This document shows positions 1 to 7,654 of a stretch of 64,000 bases of DNA, piece after piece. Position 1 is the stretch's first letter, and each line of letters starts with the position of its first letter. A model generated the notes under the pieces. That model ran no database searches. It was given only the letters and a program-made list of their open reading frames with translations, and was not told where the DNA came from. The stretch comes from Oerskovia flava. Its GTDB lineage: Bacteria; Actinomycetota; Actinomycetes; Actinomycetales; Cellulomonadaceae. The stretch is from contig NZ_JAOXSR010000008.1 of NCBI RefSeq assembly GCF_026163685.1, forward strand, positions 1 to 64,000, read 5' to 3'. The translations under genes were made by a program, and so were the position numbers.

Positions 1-22
1 CCCCCCCCCCCCCCCCCCCCCC
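1..22. repeat. poly-C homopolymer at window edge
   Basis: Twenty-two consecutive C residues open the window, followed by a further C-rich stretch to about position 45. No gene is visible in 1-134. A homopolymer this long is unusual even in high-GC DNA and could be a sequencing or assembly artefact at a difficult palindrome, since a long inverted repeat follows directly. Confidence 0.6.
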
Positions 23-49
23 GCCCCGCCCCCCGCCGAGCCCCGTCGG

Positions 50-104
50 CGAACACGACCTTGCTGCCGTTCTGACGTCGAGAACGGCAGCAAGGTCGTT
101 CTCG
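50..104. repeat. dispersed palindrome, copy A
   Basis: Inverted repeat with arms 50-73 and 81-104 (22 of 24 positions pair) around the loop GACGTCG. The arm contains CGAACACGACC and TTGCTGCCGTTCT. It belongs to the same family as the palindromes at 1858-1920, 32192-32252 and, in decayed form, 49587-49650. No T-tract follows, so it is not a classical intrinsic terminator. Confidence 0.8.
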
Positions 105-209
105 GCGGCTTCCTGGGCCTCGTCGTGGCGAGGTGTGGTGGAAACTTTTGCAGACTTCGTTACCTGTGAAAGTATTTGCCGAACACCTCGACGACTCGGA
201 GGCTCAGCA

Positions 210-1841
210 ATGACGCTCGACAACTCCCCCACGTCCCCCGCACCGGCGCCGGCCGGTCTCGGACGACGCCAGTTCCTCACGCTCGCCACGGCCGCGGTCG
301 CCGCGAGCACGCTGTCCGTGATGGTCGGCTCCCTCACCCCGGCGGCCGCACTCGCCGGATCGACCCACGCCGCGACGTCGGGCACCCCGATTCCCCGCAA
401 GCGCGACCTGCGCGCGATGTGGATCAGCAGCGTCGTGAACATCGACTGGCCGTCCGCGTCCGGCCTGTCCGCGGACCAGCAGAAGGCCGAGTTCCTGCAC
501 TGGCTCGACGTCGCGCGTGACTTCCGGCTCAACACCGTGTTCGTCCAGGTCCGCCCGACGGCGGACGCCTTCTGGCCGAGCCCGTACGAACCCTGGTCGC
601 AGTACCTCACCGGCACGCAGGGCCAGGACCCCGGGTACGACCCCCTGGGCTTCGTCGTCGAGGAGTCGCACCGGCGCAACCTCGAGATCCATGCCTGGTA
701 CAACCCGTACCGCGTGTCGATGCAGTCGGACCTGACTCAGCTCGTCCCGGACCACCCGGCACGTCAGCACCCGGACTGGGTGTGGGCGTACGGCGGCAAG
801 CTCTACTTCGACCCGGGGCTGCCCGAGGCGCAGGAGCACATCAAGAACGCGATCCTGCACAGCGTCGAGAACTACGACATCGACGGTGTGCACTTCGACG
901 ACTACTTCTACCCCTATGCGGTCGCGGGCGAGACCATCCCGGACGAGGGGACGTTCGCGACCCACGGGGCCGGGTTCGACCGCATCGACGACTGGCGGCG
1001 TCACAACGTCGACGAGTTCGTGCGCAGCATCTCCGCGCGCATCAAGGAGGCCAAGCCGTGGGTCAAGTTCGGGATCAGCCCGTTCGGCATCTGGCGCAAC
1101 GCGTCGACCGACCCGCGGGGCTCGGAGACCGGCGGCTCGCAGTCCTACGACATGCAGTTCGCGGACACGCGCAAGTGGGTCCTCGAGGGCTGGCTCGACT
1201 ACATCAACCCGCAGATCTACTGGCAGTTCGGGCTCGCTGTCGCCGACTACGCGAAGCTCGTCCCGTGGTGGGCGGAGCTCGCCGCGCAGTCCGGCACCCA
1301 GCTCTACATCGGTGAGGCGCTGTACAAGGTGACGTCGGGCGTCTTCACCGACCCGGCGGAGCTCTCGAACCATCTGACGTTCTGCCAGGAGCAGGAGCAC
1401 CCAGTGCACGGCAACGCGTACTTCTCGGCCAAGCACATCCCGGCTGACCCTCAGGGCTCGATGACGCGCGTGCGCGACGACCACTACCGCTACCCGGCCC
1501 TGGTGCCCGCGATGCCGCACCTGCCCGGCACCACGGTCCGCACGCCGACCCTCACCCGGGTCGCCCGGCACGACGACGGGATCCGCGTCCACTGGAACGA
1601 CGCCGGACCCCGACGGTCGGCGGCGACGTCGTTCGCGATCTACCGCGCCGACGGCCAGGTACACCACGTGGACACGGAGAACCCCGCCAACCTTCTCGCC
1701 ACCCAGCGGGCGAGGAACGGGGTGGTCCAGCACTTCGTCGACCCCACCGCGGTGCACGGGCGCTCCTACACGTACGTCGTGACCGCGCTAGACCGCCTCT
1801 GGAACGAATCCGCACCCAGCCGACCCCGCTGGACGCCCTAA
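210..1841 (+). CDS. Tat-exported GHL10-family (DUF187) glycoside hydrolase-like protein
   Basis: A 543-residue secreted protein. The ATG at 210 is preferred because GGAGG lies 7 bases upstream and it places a twin-arginine signal (GRRQFLTL, residues 18-25, then a hydrophobic stretch and AALAG) near the N-terminus; an upstream in-frame GTG at 135 would bury the signal. Residues about 65-400 match the glycosyl-hydrolase-like 10 family (PF02638, YngK type), with RAMWISSVVNIDWP, VFVQVRPTADAFWPSPYEPW and AWYNPYRVSM. Residues about 440-540 look like a fibronectin-III-like domain. Family members are thought to act on cell-wall or exported glycans, but the substrate is not established. The gene stands alone between palindrome copies A and B. 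Confidence 0.85.
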   Translation: MTLDNSPTSPAPAPAGLGRRQFLTLATAAVAASTLSVMVGSLTPAAALAGSTHAATSGTPIPRKRDLRAMWISSVVNIDWPSASGLSADQQKAEFLHWLDVARDFRLNTVFVQVRPTADAFWPSPYEPWSQYLTGTQGQDPGYDPLGFVVEESHRRNLEIHAWYNPYRVSMQSDLTQLVPDHPARQHPDWVWAYGGKLYFDPGLPEAQEHIKNAILHSVENYDIDGVHFDDYFYPYAVAGETIPDEGTFATHGAGFDRIDDWRRHNVDEFVRSISARIKEAKPWVKFGISPFGIWRNASTDPRGSETGGSQSYDMQFADTRKWVLEGWLDYINPQIYWQFGLAVADYAKLVPWWAELAAQSGTQLYIGEALYKVTSGVFTDPAELSNHLTFCQEQEHPVHGNAYFSAKHIPADPQGSMTRVRDDHYRYPALVPAMPHLPGTTVRTPTLTRVARHDDGIRVHWNDAGPRRSAATSFAIYRADGQVHHVDTENPANLLATQRARNGVVQHFVDPTAVHGRSYTYVVTALDRLWNESAPSRPRWTP

Positions 1842-1857
1842 CCCCCCGCCTACCCCC

Positions 1858-1920
1858 GCGCCGAACACGACCTTGCTGCCGTTCTGGCGTCCAGAACGGC
1901 AGCAAGGTCGTGTTCGGCGC
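1858..1920. repeat. dispersed palindrome, copy B (perfect 30-bp arms)
   Basis: Arms 1858-1887 and 1891-1920 are perfect inverted copies separated by only CGT. The sequence is nearly that of copy A, so the two elements bracket the GHL10 gene. It may end transcription of that gene, but it has no T-tract and its sequence is shared with unlinked sites, which suggests a REP-like repeat family. Confidence 0.85.
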
Positions 1921-1978
1921 CTCGTAGGGTCGTTGTGGGGCAGAGTGGGCGGCATGGGCAGCGGGGCGCCACGGTCTG

Positions 1979-2125
1979 GTGGTGTCACCGACCCGAGCAA
2001 CGCTGCGGCACCTGCGCCGGGCGCACGACCTCATGGACCGGGACGTCGCGGAGCCGCTCACGGTGGCGCGCGTGGCCGCGGAGGCAGGGCTCTCGCCGGC
2101 GCACTTCTCACGGTCGTTCACTGAC
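1979..2125 (+). pseudogene. relic of an AraC-family regulator (N-terminal helix-turn-helix only)
   Basis: From a GTG at 1979 the frame reads LRHLRRAHDLMDRDV, then EPLTVARVAAEAGLSPAHF and SRSFTDD. This is the typical start of short AraC-type proteins whose DNA-binding domain is N-terminal. After about 45 residues the similarity stops, the frame becomes Pro/Arg-rich, and it runs through the promoter of the next gene. The second helix-turn-helix and the rest of the protein are missing. I read it as a truncated remnant; a database alignment would fix its exact boundaries. Confidence 0.6.
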
Positions 2126-2175
2126 GACGGCGTCCGGGCCGTCTCCGGCCCTCCAGGCCCAGGCCCGCCCAGGGG

Positions 2176-2219
2176 GTTGACACGTCAATCCCCTGCCCTT
2201 AGAGTTGACACGTCAATCC
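2176..2219 (+). promoter_or_regulatory. MarR promoter with tandem palindromic operators
   Basis: GTTGACACGTCAATCC occurs twice, at 2176-2191 and 2204-2219, 28 bp apart. Each copy holds the inverted repeat TTGAC-AC-GTCAA. The first also supplies a consensus -35 (TTGACA, 2177-2182), 17 bp from TAGAGT (2200-2205). One operator therefore covers the -35 box and the other starts in the -10 box, as expected for autorepression by the MarR protein encoded next. Confidence 0.75.
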
Positions 2220-2246
2220 GACAGGACGTACGACCCAGGAGATGCC

Positions 2247-2735
2247 ATGACTCAGCAGAAGCGACGAGCGATGCCCACACGGGACGAGCTGCGCGTCTGG
2301 CGGAGCTTCATCGAGACCTCCGAGGTGCTGCGCACCCGGCTGGCAGGTCGGCTCCAGAGCGAGTCGTCCCTGTCCCCGGGTGACTACCAGGTGCTGCTCG
2401 CGCTCAGCGAGGCGGACCAGCACAGTCTGCGCTCCTCGTCGCTCGCGGCACTCGTCGGGTGGGAACGCAGCCGCCTGTCCCACCACCTGGGGCGGATGGA
2501 GAAGCGCGGGCTCGTCCGCCGCGAAGCCTGTCCCGACGACGTCCACGGCATCGACGTGCTGCTGACCGACTCCGGAGCGGAGGCGTTCCGGAGCAGCTCG
2601 GTCCCGCACCTGCGCGCGATCAGGGAGCTCTTCATCGACGCGCTGACCCCGGAGCAGCTGGCGCAGGTCGACGACATCGCCGCCGCGCTCCGCCACCATC
2701 TCGACCTCGACCCGGAGCACAAGCCCACCGCCTGA
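2247..2735 (+). CDS. MarR-family transcriptional regulator
   Basis: A 162-residue winged-helix repressor. The ATG at 2247 has AGGAG 6 bases upstream; the in-frame codon at 2205 lies inside the operator and is rejected. The core reads LSPGDYQVLLALSE, then SSLAALVGWERSRLSHHLGRMEKRGLV (recognition helix around residues 60-85), then the wing with CPDDVHGIDVLLTDSG. A C-terminal helical dimerisation region follows. MarR proteins usually sense small ligands and repress themselves and a neighbour. The tandem operator in front and the NmrA-type gene 62 bases downstream fit that model. The ligand is unknown. Confidence 0.9.
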   Translation: MTQQKRRAMPTRDELRVWRSFIETSEVLRTRLAGRLQSESSLSPGDYQVLLALSEADQHSLRSSSLAALVGWERSRLSHHLGRMEKRGLVRREACPDDVHGIDVLLTDSGAEAFRSSSVPHLRAIRELFIDALTPEQLAQVDDIAAALRHHLDLDPEHKPTA

Positions 2736-2797
2736 CCCCGAACCACTTTCCCCGCCGGAGCGGTCTTCGCCCGGCTCACGATCTGAGGAGTCCTCCC

Positions 2798-3751
2798 ATG
2801 AACGACAAGAAGATCATCGCCGTAGCAGGTGCCACCGGGGCGCAGGGAGGTGGCACCGTCCGGGCGATCCTGTCCGACCCGAGCGGCCAGTTCGCCGTGC
2901 GCGCGCTGACCCGGGACCCTGACTCGGCCGCCGCCCGCGCCCTCGTCGAGCAGGGCGCGGAGGTCGTCCGGGCGGACTTCGCCGACCGGGACAGCGTCCG
3001 GACGGCTCTCGAGGGCGCCTACGGGGCTTTCCTCGTCACGAACTTCTGGGCGCACGCGTCCGCGGAGCGCGAGACGCAGGAGATCGACAACCTGGCCTCG
3101 GCCGCGCAGTCCGCCGGGCTGCGCCACGTGGTGTGGTCAACCCTGGAAGACACGCGCGAGCTCCTGCCGCTGGACGACGAGCGCATGCCCGTCCTCCAGG
3201 ACACGTACAACGTGCCGCACTTCGACGCCAAGGGCGAGGGGAACACGCTCTTCCTCGACGCCGGGGTACCCACGACCTTCCTGAACACGACGTTCTACTA
3301 CCAGGGCTTCCTGCAGGGCCTCGGCCCTCAGCGTGGCGAGGACGGCACGGTCACGCTGTCCCTGCCGATCGAGGACGGCAAGCTCCTCGCCGGTATCGAC
3401 GTGAACGACATCGGCCACGCCGCCCACGCCGTCCTCACCGGCGGAGCACAGCACGTCGGCCAGACCATCGGCCTGGCCGGCGACCACCTCACGGGCGCCG
3501 GGTACGCCGAGATCCTCGGCGAGGCGATCGGCGAGCCGGTGCGGTTCCAGGCGGTGCCCTACGACGTCTTCCGCGGGCTCGACATCCCCGCGGCCGACGA
3601 GATCGGGAACATGTTCCAGTACTACGGCGACTTCGACCAGGAGTTCACGGGCGCGCGCGACCTGGACCAGATCCGCGAGCTCCACCCGGGGCTGAAGGAC
3701 TTCCGCACCTGGGCGACCGAGAACGCCGAGGCGCTCAAGGCCGCCCTCTGA
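2798..3751 (+). CDS. NmrA-family NAD(P)-binding protein
   Basis: A 317-residue Rossmann-fold protein of the NmrA/HSCARG type within the atypical short-chain dehydrogenase superfamily. The nucleotide-binding loop AGATGAQGG is at residues 10-18. Further family features are LTRDPDSAAARAL, RADFADRDS and the segment VPTTFLNTTFYYQ. These proteins either reduce small substrates or act as NAD(P)H sensors. GAGGAG lies 7 bases before the ATG. The gene is probably co-transcribed with marR, which makes it the likely target of MarR control and possibly a redox or electrophile-stress enzyme. Confidence 0.85.
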   Translation: MNDKKIIAVAGATGAQGGGTVRAILSDPSGQFAVRALTRDPDSAAARALVEQGAEVVRADFADRDSVRTALEGAYGAFLVTNFWAHASAERETQEIDNLASAAQSAGLRHVVWSTLEDTRELLPLDDERMPVLQDTYNVPHFDAKGEGNTLFLDAGVPTTFLNTTFYYQGFLQGLGPQRGEDGTVTLSLPIEDGKLLAGIDVNDIGHAAHAVLTGGAQHVGQTIGLAGDHLTGAGYAEILGEAIGEPVRFQAVPYDVFRGLDIPAADEIGNMFQYYGDFDQEFTGARDLDQIRELHPGLKDFRTWATENAEALKAAL

Positions 3752-3788
3752 CCGCAGAGGACCTCATCCGAGCCCAGCCGAGCTCACC

Positions 3789-3830
3789 CCGTGAGGGTGG
3801 CGCCGCCCGTCGGCGGTACCACCCTCACGG
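3789..3830. terminator. bidirectional stem-loop between convergent genes
   Basis: Arms 3789-3807 and 3812-3830 pair at 17 of 19 positions (CCGTGAGGGTGG against CCACCCTCACGG) around a 4-base loop. The stem sits midway between the stop codons of the NmrA gene and the convergent M23 peptidase gene. No clear T-tract is present, as is common in high-GC actinobacteria. Confidence 0.7.
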
Positions 3831-3847
3831 TCACGGGAGCGGCGATG

Positions 3848-5593
3848 TCACCGGGGCTTGGTCGAGGACAGGTAGGCCGTCGAGACGAACCCCGTCTTGC
3901 CACCCACGCTCACCTTCAGCCATCCGTTGGACGCCGTGCCCGCATGGGTTACGGTCGCGCCCTTCCCCAGCTTGGCCATCGACGTGGACGCGGTGGTTGC
4001 CTTCGCCCGCAGGTTGAGGTTCGCCACCGTCACGTACGACACCTTCTTCGCCGCCGGCTTCGGAGCCGGCTTGCTCGCGGTCGACGACGCGGCGGGCTTC
4101 TTCGACGACAGGTACGACGTCGAGACGAACCCGGTCTTCCCGCCCACCGTCACCTTCAGCCATCCGTTGGACGCCGTACCCGCGTGCGTCACCGCGGCAC
4201 CGTGCTTGAGCTTCGCCAACGACGTGGAGGCCGTCGTCGCCTTCGCCCGCAGGTTGAGGTTCGCCACCGTCACGTACGACACCTTCTTCGCCGCGGGCTT
4301 CGGAGCCGGCTTCGGAGCCGGCTTGGGCGCGGGCTTGGGAGCGGCCGCGGGCTTCTTCGACGACAGGTACGACGTCGAGACGAACCCGGTCTTCCCGCCC
4401 ACCGTCACCTTCAGCCATCCGTTGGACGCCGTACCCGCGTGCGTCACCGCGGCACCGTGCTTGAGCTTCGCCAACGACGTGGAGGCCGTCGTCGCCTTCG
4501 CCCGCAGGTTGAGGTTCGCCACCGTCACGTACGACACCTTCTTCGCCGCCGGCTTCGGAGCCGGCTTGCTCGCGGTCGCGGGCTTCGTCGTCGACAAGTA
4601 GGCGGTGGAGACGTACCCGGTCCTGCCGCCGGTGCTGACACTGAGCCAGCCGTTGGTGGGCTGGGCGAGCATCGAGACAGCCGTGCCCCGCTTCAGCTTC
4701 GCGAGCGAGGCGGACGACGATGTCGCGCCGGCCCGCAGGTTGAGGTTGTCGACCGTCACGTAGCGCGTGCCGATGGGCTTGCTGACCGGGGTCGCACCGG
4801 CAGGCTTCTTCGGGCTGATCGCGGTCGCGAGCATCCACCCGGTGCGGGACCCGTAGGTGACCTTGCGCCACTGGCCCGACCCGTCGCCGGGCTTCGCGGT
4901 GAGGGTGGAGCCCTTGGGGACCACCACGAGGGACGAGTAGCCCGTGCCCGCACCCGAGCGCAGGTTGGTGTTCGCCGTCGGGTAGTACGTGCACGACGCC
5001 GGCACCACCCGCGGTGCGGCCCGGGTCGCGGACTGCACGAGGTCGATGCCCTTGGTTCGCAGGAACGGGATCGGGTCGGCCACCTTCGCGCCGGATCCGT
5101 AGGTGCCGTTCCAGATCTCGAGGTGCAGGTGCGGTCCGGTCGAGTTCCCCGTCGACCCGACGTCGGCGATGCGCTGCCCGGCCGAGACCGTCTGCCCGAC
5201 GCGCACGTACTTGCTGCCCGAGATGACGTGCCCGTAGAGGGAGGACACGGTCTTGCCGTCGATCGTGTGCTTGATGACGACCCACTGGCCCAGCCCGGCG
5301 GCTGCTCCCGCGCGGATCACCGTGCCGGACGCGATCGCGTTGATCCGCGTACCGGATGCCGCGCCCATGTCCTGCCCGAGGTGACTCGTGGAGGCACCGG
5401 CGATGGGCATGCACCGCGGTCCGTAGTAGGACGAGATGGAGTACGACTTCGACGGCAGCGGTGCCACGACCTTGGTGCCGGCGGCGGTCGCGGAGGTCGC
5501 GGGCCCCACGAGCACGGGGACCATCGCGAGCAGCATCGCGGTGATGATCGCCACGAGGCGTGTCCGGACGACGGTTCGAGAGCTGTTCTGCAT
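3848..5593 (-). CDS. secreted M23 peptidoglycan endopeptidase with five SH3b domains
   Basis: A 581-residue exported wall hydrolase. The ATG at 5593 is chosen because it begins a clean Sec signal (MQNSSRTVVRTRLVAIITAM, cleavage near SATAA); the longer frame to 5719 adds unrelated residues. The M23/LytM domain (about residues 40-190) shows the metal-ligand motifs HLGQD and GPHLHLE and the partner SLYGH. Five SH3b modules follow, each with NLNLRA..., GWL.V and GKTGFVSTSYLS, joined by Ala-Pro-Lys linkers. SH3b domains bind peptidoglycan. Modules 3 and 4 are identical over 203 bp of DNA. The protein probably cuts cross-links during wall remodelling. Confidence 0.92.
   Translation of the reverse strand: MQNSSRTVVRTRLVAIITAMLLAMVPVLVGPATSATAAGTKVVAPLPSKSYSISSYYGPRCMPIAGASTSHLGQDMGAASGTRINAIASGTVIRAGAAAGLGQWVVIKHTIDGKTVSSLYGHVISGSKYVRVGQTVSAGQRIADVGSTGNSTGPHLHLEIWNGTYGSGAKVADPIPFLRTKGIDLVQSATRAAPRVVPASCTYYPTANTNLRSGAGTGYSSLVVVPKGSTLTAKPGDGSGQWRKVTYGSRTGWMLATAISPKKPAGATPVSKPIGTRYVTVDNLNLRAGATSSSASLAKLKRGTAVSMLAQPTNGWLSVSTGGRTGYVSTAYLSTTKPATASKPAPKPAAKKVSYVTVANLNLRAKATTASTSLAKLKHGAAVTHAGTASNGWLKVTVGGKTGFVSTSYLSSKKPAAAPKPAPKPAPKPAPKPAAKKVSYVTVANLNLRAKATTASTSLAKLKHGAAVTHAGTASNGWLKVTVGGKTGFVSTSYLSSKKPAASSTASKPAPKPAAKKVSYVTVANLNLRAKATTASTSMAKLGKGATVTHAGTASNGWLKVSVGGKTGFVSTAYLSSTKPR
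4092..4549. repeat. tandem 203-bp identical duplication inside the M23 gene
   Basis: 4092-4294 and 4347-4549 are identical, with a 255-bp (85-codon) period. Each copy encodes one SH3b module plus linker. The module nearest the C-terminus (about 3850-4070) is related but clearly diverged. Exact identity implies a recent duplication or ongoing homogenisation, so module number may vary between strains. Confidence 0.9.
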
Positions 5594-5789
5594 GGTGACC
5601 ACCCCTAGGCTGAGCTGCCCCGGCCGCGACCGTCCCCCTGGAGGCCACACCGAGAGGAACCTGCATTCGCCACGGCGTGTCGACTGGACATCAGGCCCCC
5701 GTTGCACCATAAGAGCCATTCGGGTTCTGCGCGCGCCGAACGCACATTCCTCCGGTTGAGCGCCAGTCCGACATGGCAGGATCAGCCTC

Positions 5790-6230
5790 GTGAACCACCC
5801 GGTACCTCACCCTCGCGACCTGCCTCTGCTCGACCCGTTGCGGACCGTGGGCTGGGTGAACGTCCGGGACGGGCGCCTGCTCACCGTGCGCAGCACCGGT
5901 AAGGACCGGTTCTTCATGCCGGGCGGCAAGGTCGAGGACGGCGAGAGCGACGCGCAGGCCCTCGTCCGGGAGATCCGCGAAGAGCTGGGTGTCCTCCTGG
6001 ACCCGACGACGGTCCGCCCCGGCTTCGTCGCGGAGGCCCCCGGGCACGGGCTCGGTGGGCGCCTGGTGCGCATGCACTGCCTGTACGCCGACCCGGAGCC
6101 CTCGTCGCCGGAGCCCGCTCCGCACGCGGAGATCGCGGAGCTGGCGTGGCTCACCGCCGCCGATGCCGACCTGGTCCCGCCCGCCGGCCGGATCGTCCTG
6201 GAACGGCTGGCCCCGGTCCTGACGGCCTGA
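5790..6230 (+). CDS. NUDIX hydrolase
   Basis: A 146-residue pyrophosphohydrolase. The full Nudix box runs from G46 to V68 (G46, E52, R60-E61, E64-E65, G67), the Mg-binding helix that cleaves X-linked nucleoside diphosphates. Start is the GTG at 5790, only 7 bases after a possible -10 element (CAGGAT, 5777-5782) with TTGAGC 15 bp upstream, so the message may be leaderless. The specific substrate cannot be read from sequence; small proteins of this kind often sanitise oxidised nucleotides or cleave ADP-ribose compounds. It is divergent from the M23 gene, and 5594-5789 holds only their promoters. Confidence 0.9.
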   Translation: MNHPVPHPRDLPLLDPLRTVGWVNVRDGRLLTVRSTGKDRFFMPGGKVEDGESDAQALVREIREELGVLLDPTTVRPGFVAEAPGHGLGGRLVRMHCLYADPEPSSPEPAPHAEIAELAWLTAADADLVPPAGRIVLERLAPVLTA

Positions 6231-6261
6231 CGCGGCACCGGCGGTCACGTAGCGTCGTGCC

Positions 6262-7647
6262 ATGGACGCCTGGCCGTCGCTGCTCGCGGAGTACGAGGAC
6301 GCCACCGGCGCCGCGCGCACGCCGCTCCCCCGCGTCGCGCCCGCTCCCCCGGGGCTGCTCGCCGCGACGCTCCCCGTCCTCGGGCTCGCCCTCGGTTCGG
6401 TCGCGGCGCTCGAGACCGCGACGGCTCGCGCGCGGGCCGCGGCAGCACCCGCCCGTGGGCGCACCACGGACGTCGCGCCGCGAGCCGTGCTCGACCCCGA
6501 GCGGGTCGCGGCGGCGTTCGCCGGCGACCGGCTGCTGCGGGTCGGCGGCGAGCCCGTGGACGGCTTCGCCCCGATGTCGGGCTTCTTCCGCACGCGGGAC
6601 GGCTGGGTGCGCACGCACGCCAACTACCCGCACCATCGCACCCGCCTCCTCGACGCCCTCGGCCTGCCCGACGGCGCGACCAGCGACCAGCTCGTCGCGC
6701 ACCTCGGGCGGTGGTCGGCCCAGGACGTGGAGGACGCCGCGGCGGCCCGCGGCGCCGTAGCCGTCCGGGTCCGCACCGAGGACGAGTGGCGAAGGTCGGC
6801 GCCGGGCCGGGCCGCGGCGTCGGGCCCGCTGGTGCGATGGCGCGTCCGCACCGGCGGTAGGGCCGGTGGTGGACCGGTGCCGCTCCTCGGCGGGACCGCG
6901 CCGCTGACGGGGGTGCGCGTGCTCGACCTGACGCGGGTGATCGCGGGACCGGTCGCGACGCGCGCGCTCGCCCGGCTCGGGGCGGACGTCCTGCGGGTCG
7001 ACCCGCCGCACCTGTTGGAGATCGAGCTCCAGCACCGCGACACCGGCCAGGGCAAGCGCTCGACCCTCCTCGACCTGCGCACCCCCGCGGACCACGGGCG
7101 TGCGCAGGAGCTGCTGGACCGCGCCGACGTCCTCGTCACGGGGTACCGCCCGGGCTCCGTCGAGTCGCTGGGCCTGCGCCCGCCGGCCGCGTGCGTGCTG
7201 GCCCGGGTCAGCGCCTGGGGCGACGGGCCCTGGGGCGGGCGGCGAGGGTTCGACTCGATCGTGCAGGCGGCCTCGGGCGTCGCGCTCGTCGAGAGCCCCG
7301 ACGGTGAACGTCCGGGCGCCCTGCCCGCGCAGGCCCTCGACCACGCGAGCGGCTACCTCCTCGCAGCCGCCGTGACCGACGCGCTGACGGCGCGGGCGCT
7401 CGACGGCCGGGGCCGCGACGTCGCGGTGACCCTCGCCCGGACGGGCGCCTGGCTCCTCGACGCCGCCGGGCGTGATCCCGCGCACGCGGCGCCCGTCGCG
7501 CCCGGGCCGAGGACCGTCGTCGAGCACCGGGTGCCGCTCGACGGCCGCGAGCAGGTCCTCACGACGGCCCGGCCGGCCGTCGTCGAGCACGACGACTACG
7601 GCACCGTGGCCGGACCCTGGGGCGCGGACGAGGCCCGCTGGCGCTGA
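6262..7647 (+). CDS. family III (CaiB/BaiF) CoA-transferase with rearranged lobes
   Basis: A 461-residue protein. The usual N-terminal signature of family III CoA-transferases (LTGVRVLDLTRVIAGP, then ARLGADVLRVDPP) begins only near residue 213, after a 210-residue region. That leading region carries a fragment resembling the C-terminal lobe of the family (DGWVRTHANYPHHRTRLLDALG split over residues about 113-133). After the core come VLARVSAWGDGPW, GFDSIVQAASGVAL and a final LDAAG region. Family members move CoA between organic acids. The substrate, and whether the conserved catalytic Asp is kept, cannot be judged here. It stands alone behind the NUDIX gene. Confidence 0.75.
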   Translation: MDAWPSLLAEYEDATGAARTPLPRVAPAPPGLLAATLPVLGLALGSVAALETATARARAAAAPARGRTTDVAPRAVLDPERVAAAFAGDRLLRVGGEPVDGFAPMSGFFRTRDGWVRTHANYPHHRTRLLDALGLPDGATSDQLVAHLGRWSAQDVEDAAAARGAVAVRVRTEDEWRRSAPGRAAASGPLVRWRVRTGGRAGGGPVPLLGGTAPLTGVRVLDLTRVIAGPVATRALARLGADVLRVDPPHLLEIELQHRDTGQGKRSTLLDLRTPADHGRAQELLDRADVLVTGYRPGSVESLGLRPPAACVLARVSAWGDGPWGGRRGFDSIVQAASGVALVESPDGERPGALPAQALDHASGYLLAAAVTDALTARALDGRGRDVAVTLARTGAWLLDAAGRDPAHAAPVAPGPRTVVEHRVPLDGREQVLTTARPAVVEHDDYGTVAGPWGADEARWR

Positions 7648-7654
7648 GGGGGCG

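Noticed and set aside
4092-4549. Possible CRISPR-like direct repeats
   Set aside because: The 203-bp identical units encode SH3b modules in frame; length and coding content exclude a CRISPR array.
3791-5608. 605-codon plus-strand frame with apparent repeats opposite the M23 gene
   Set aside because: The repeats are the complement of the SH3b duplications; the minus frame has signal peptide, M23 motifs and SH3b domains.
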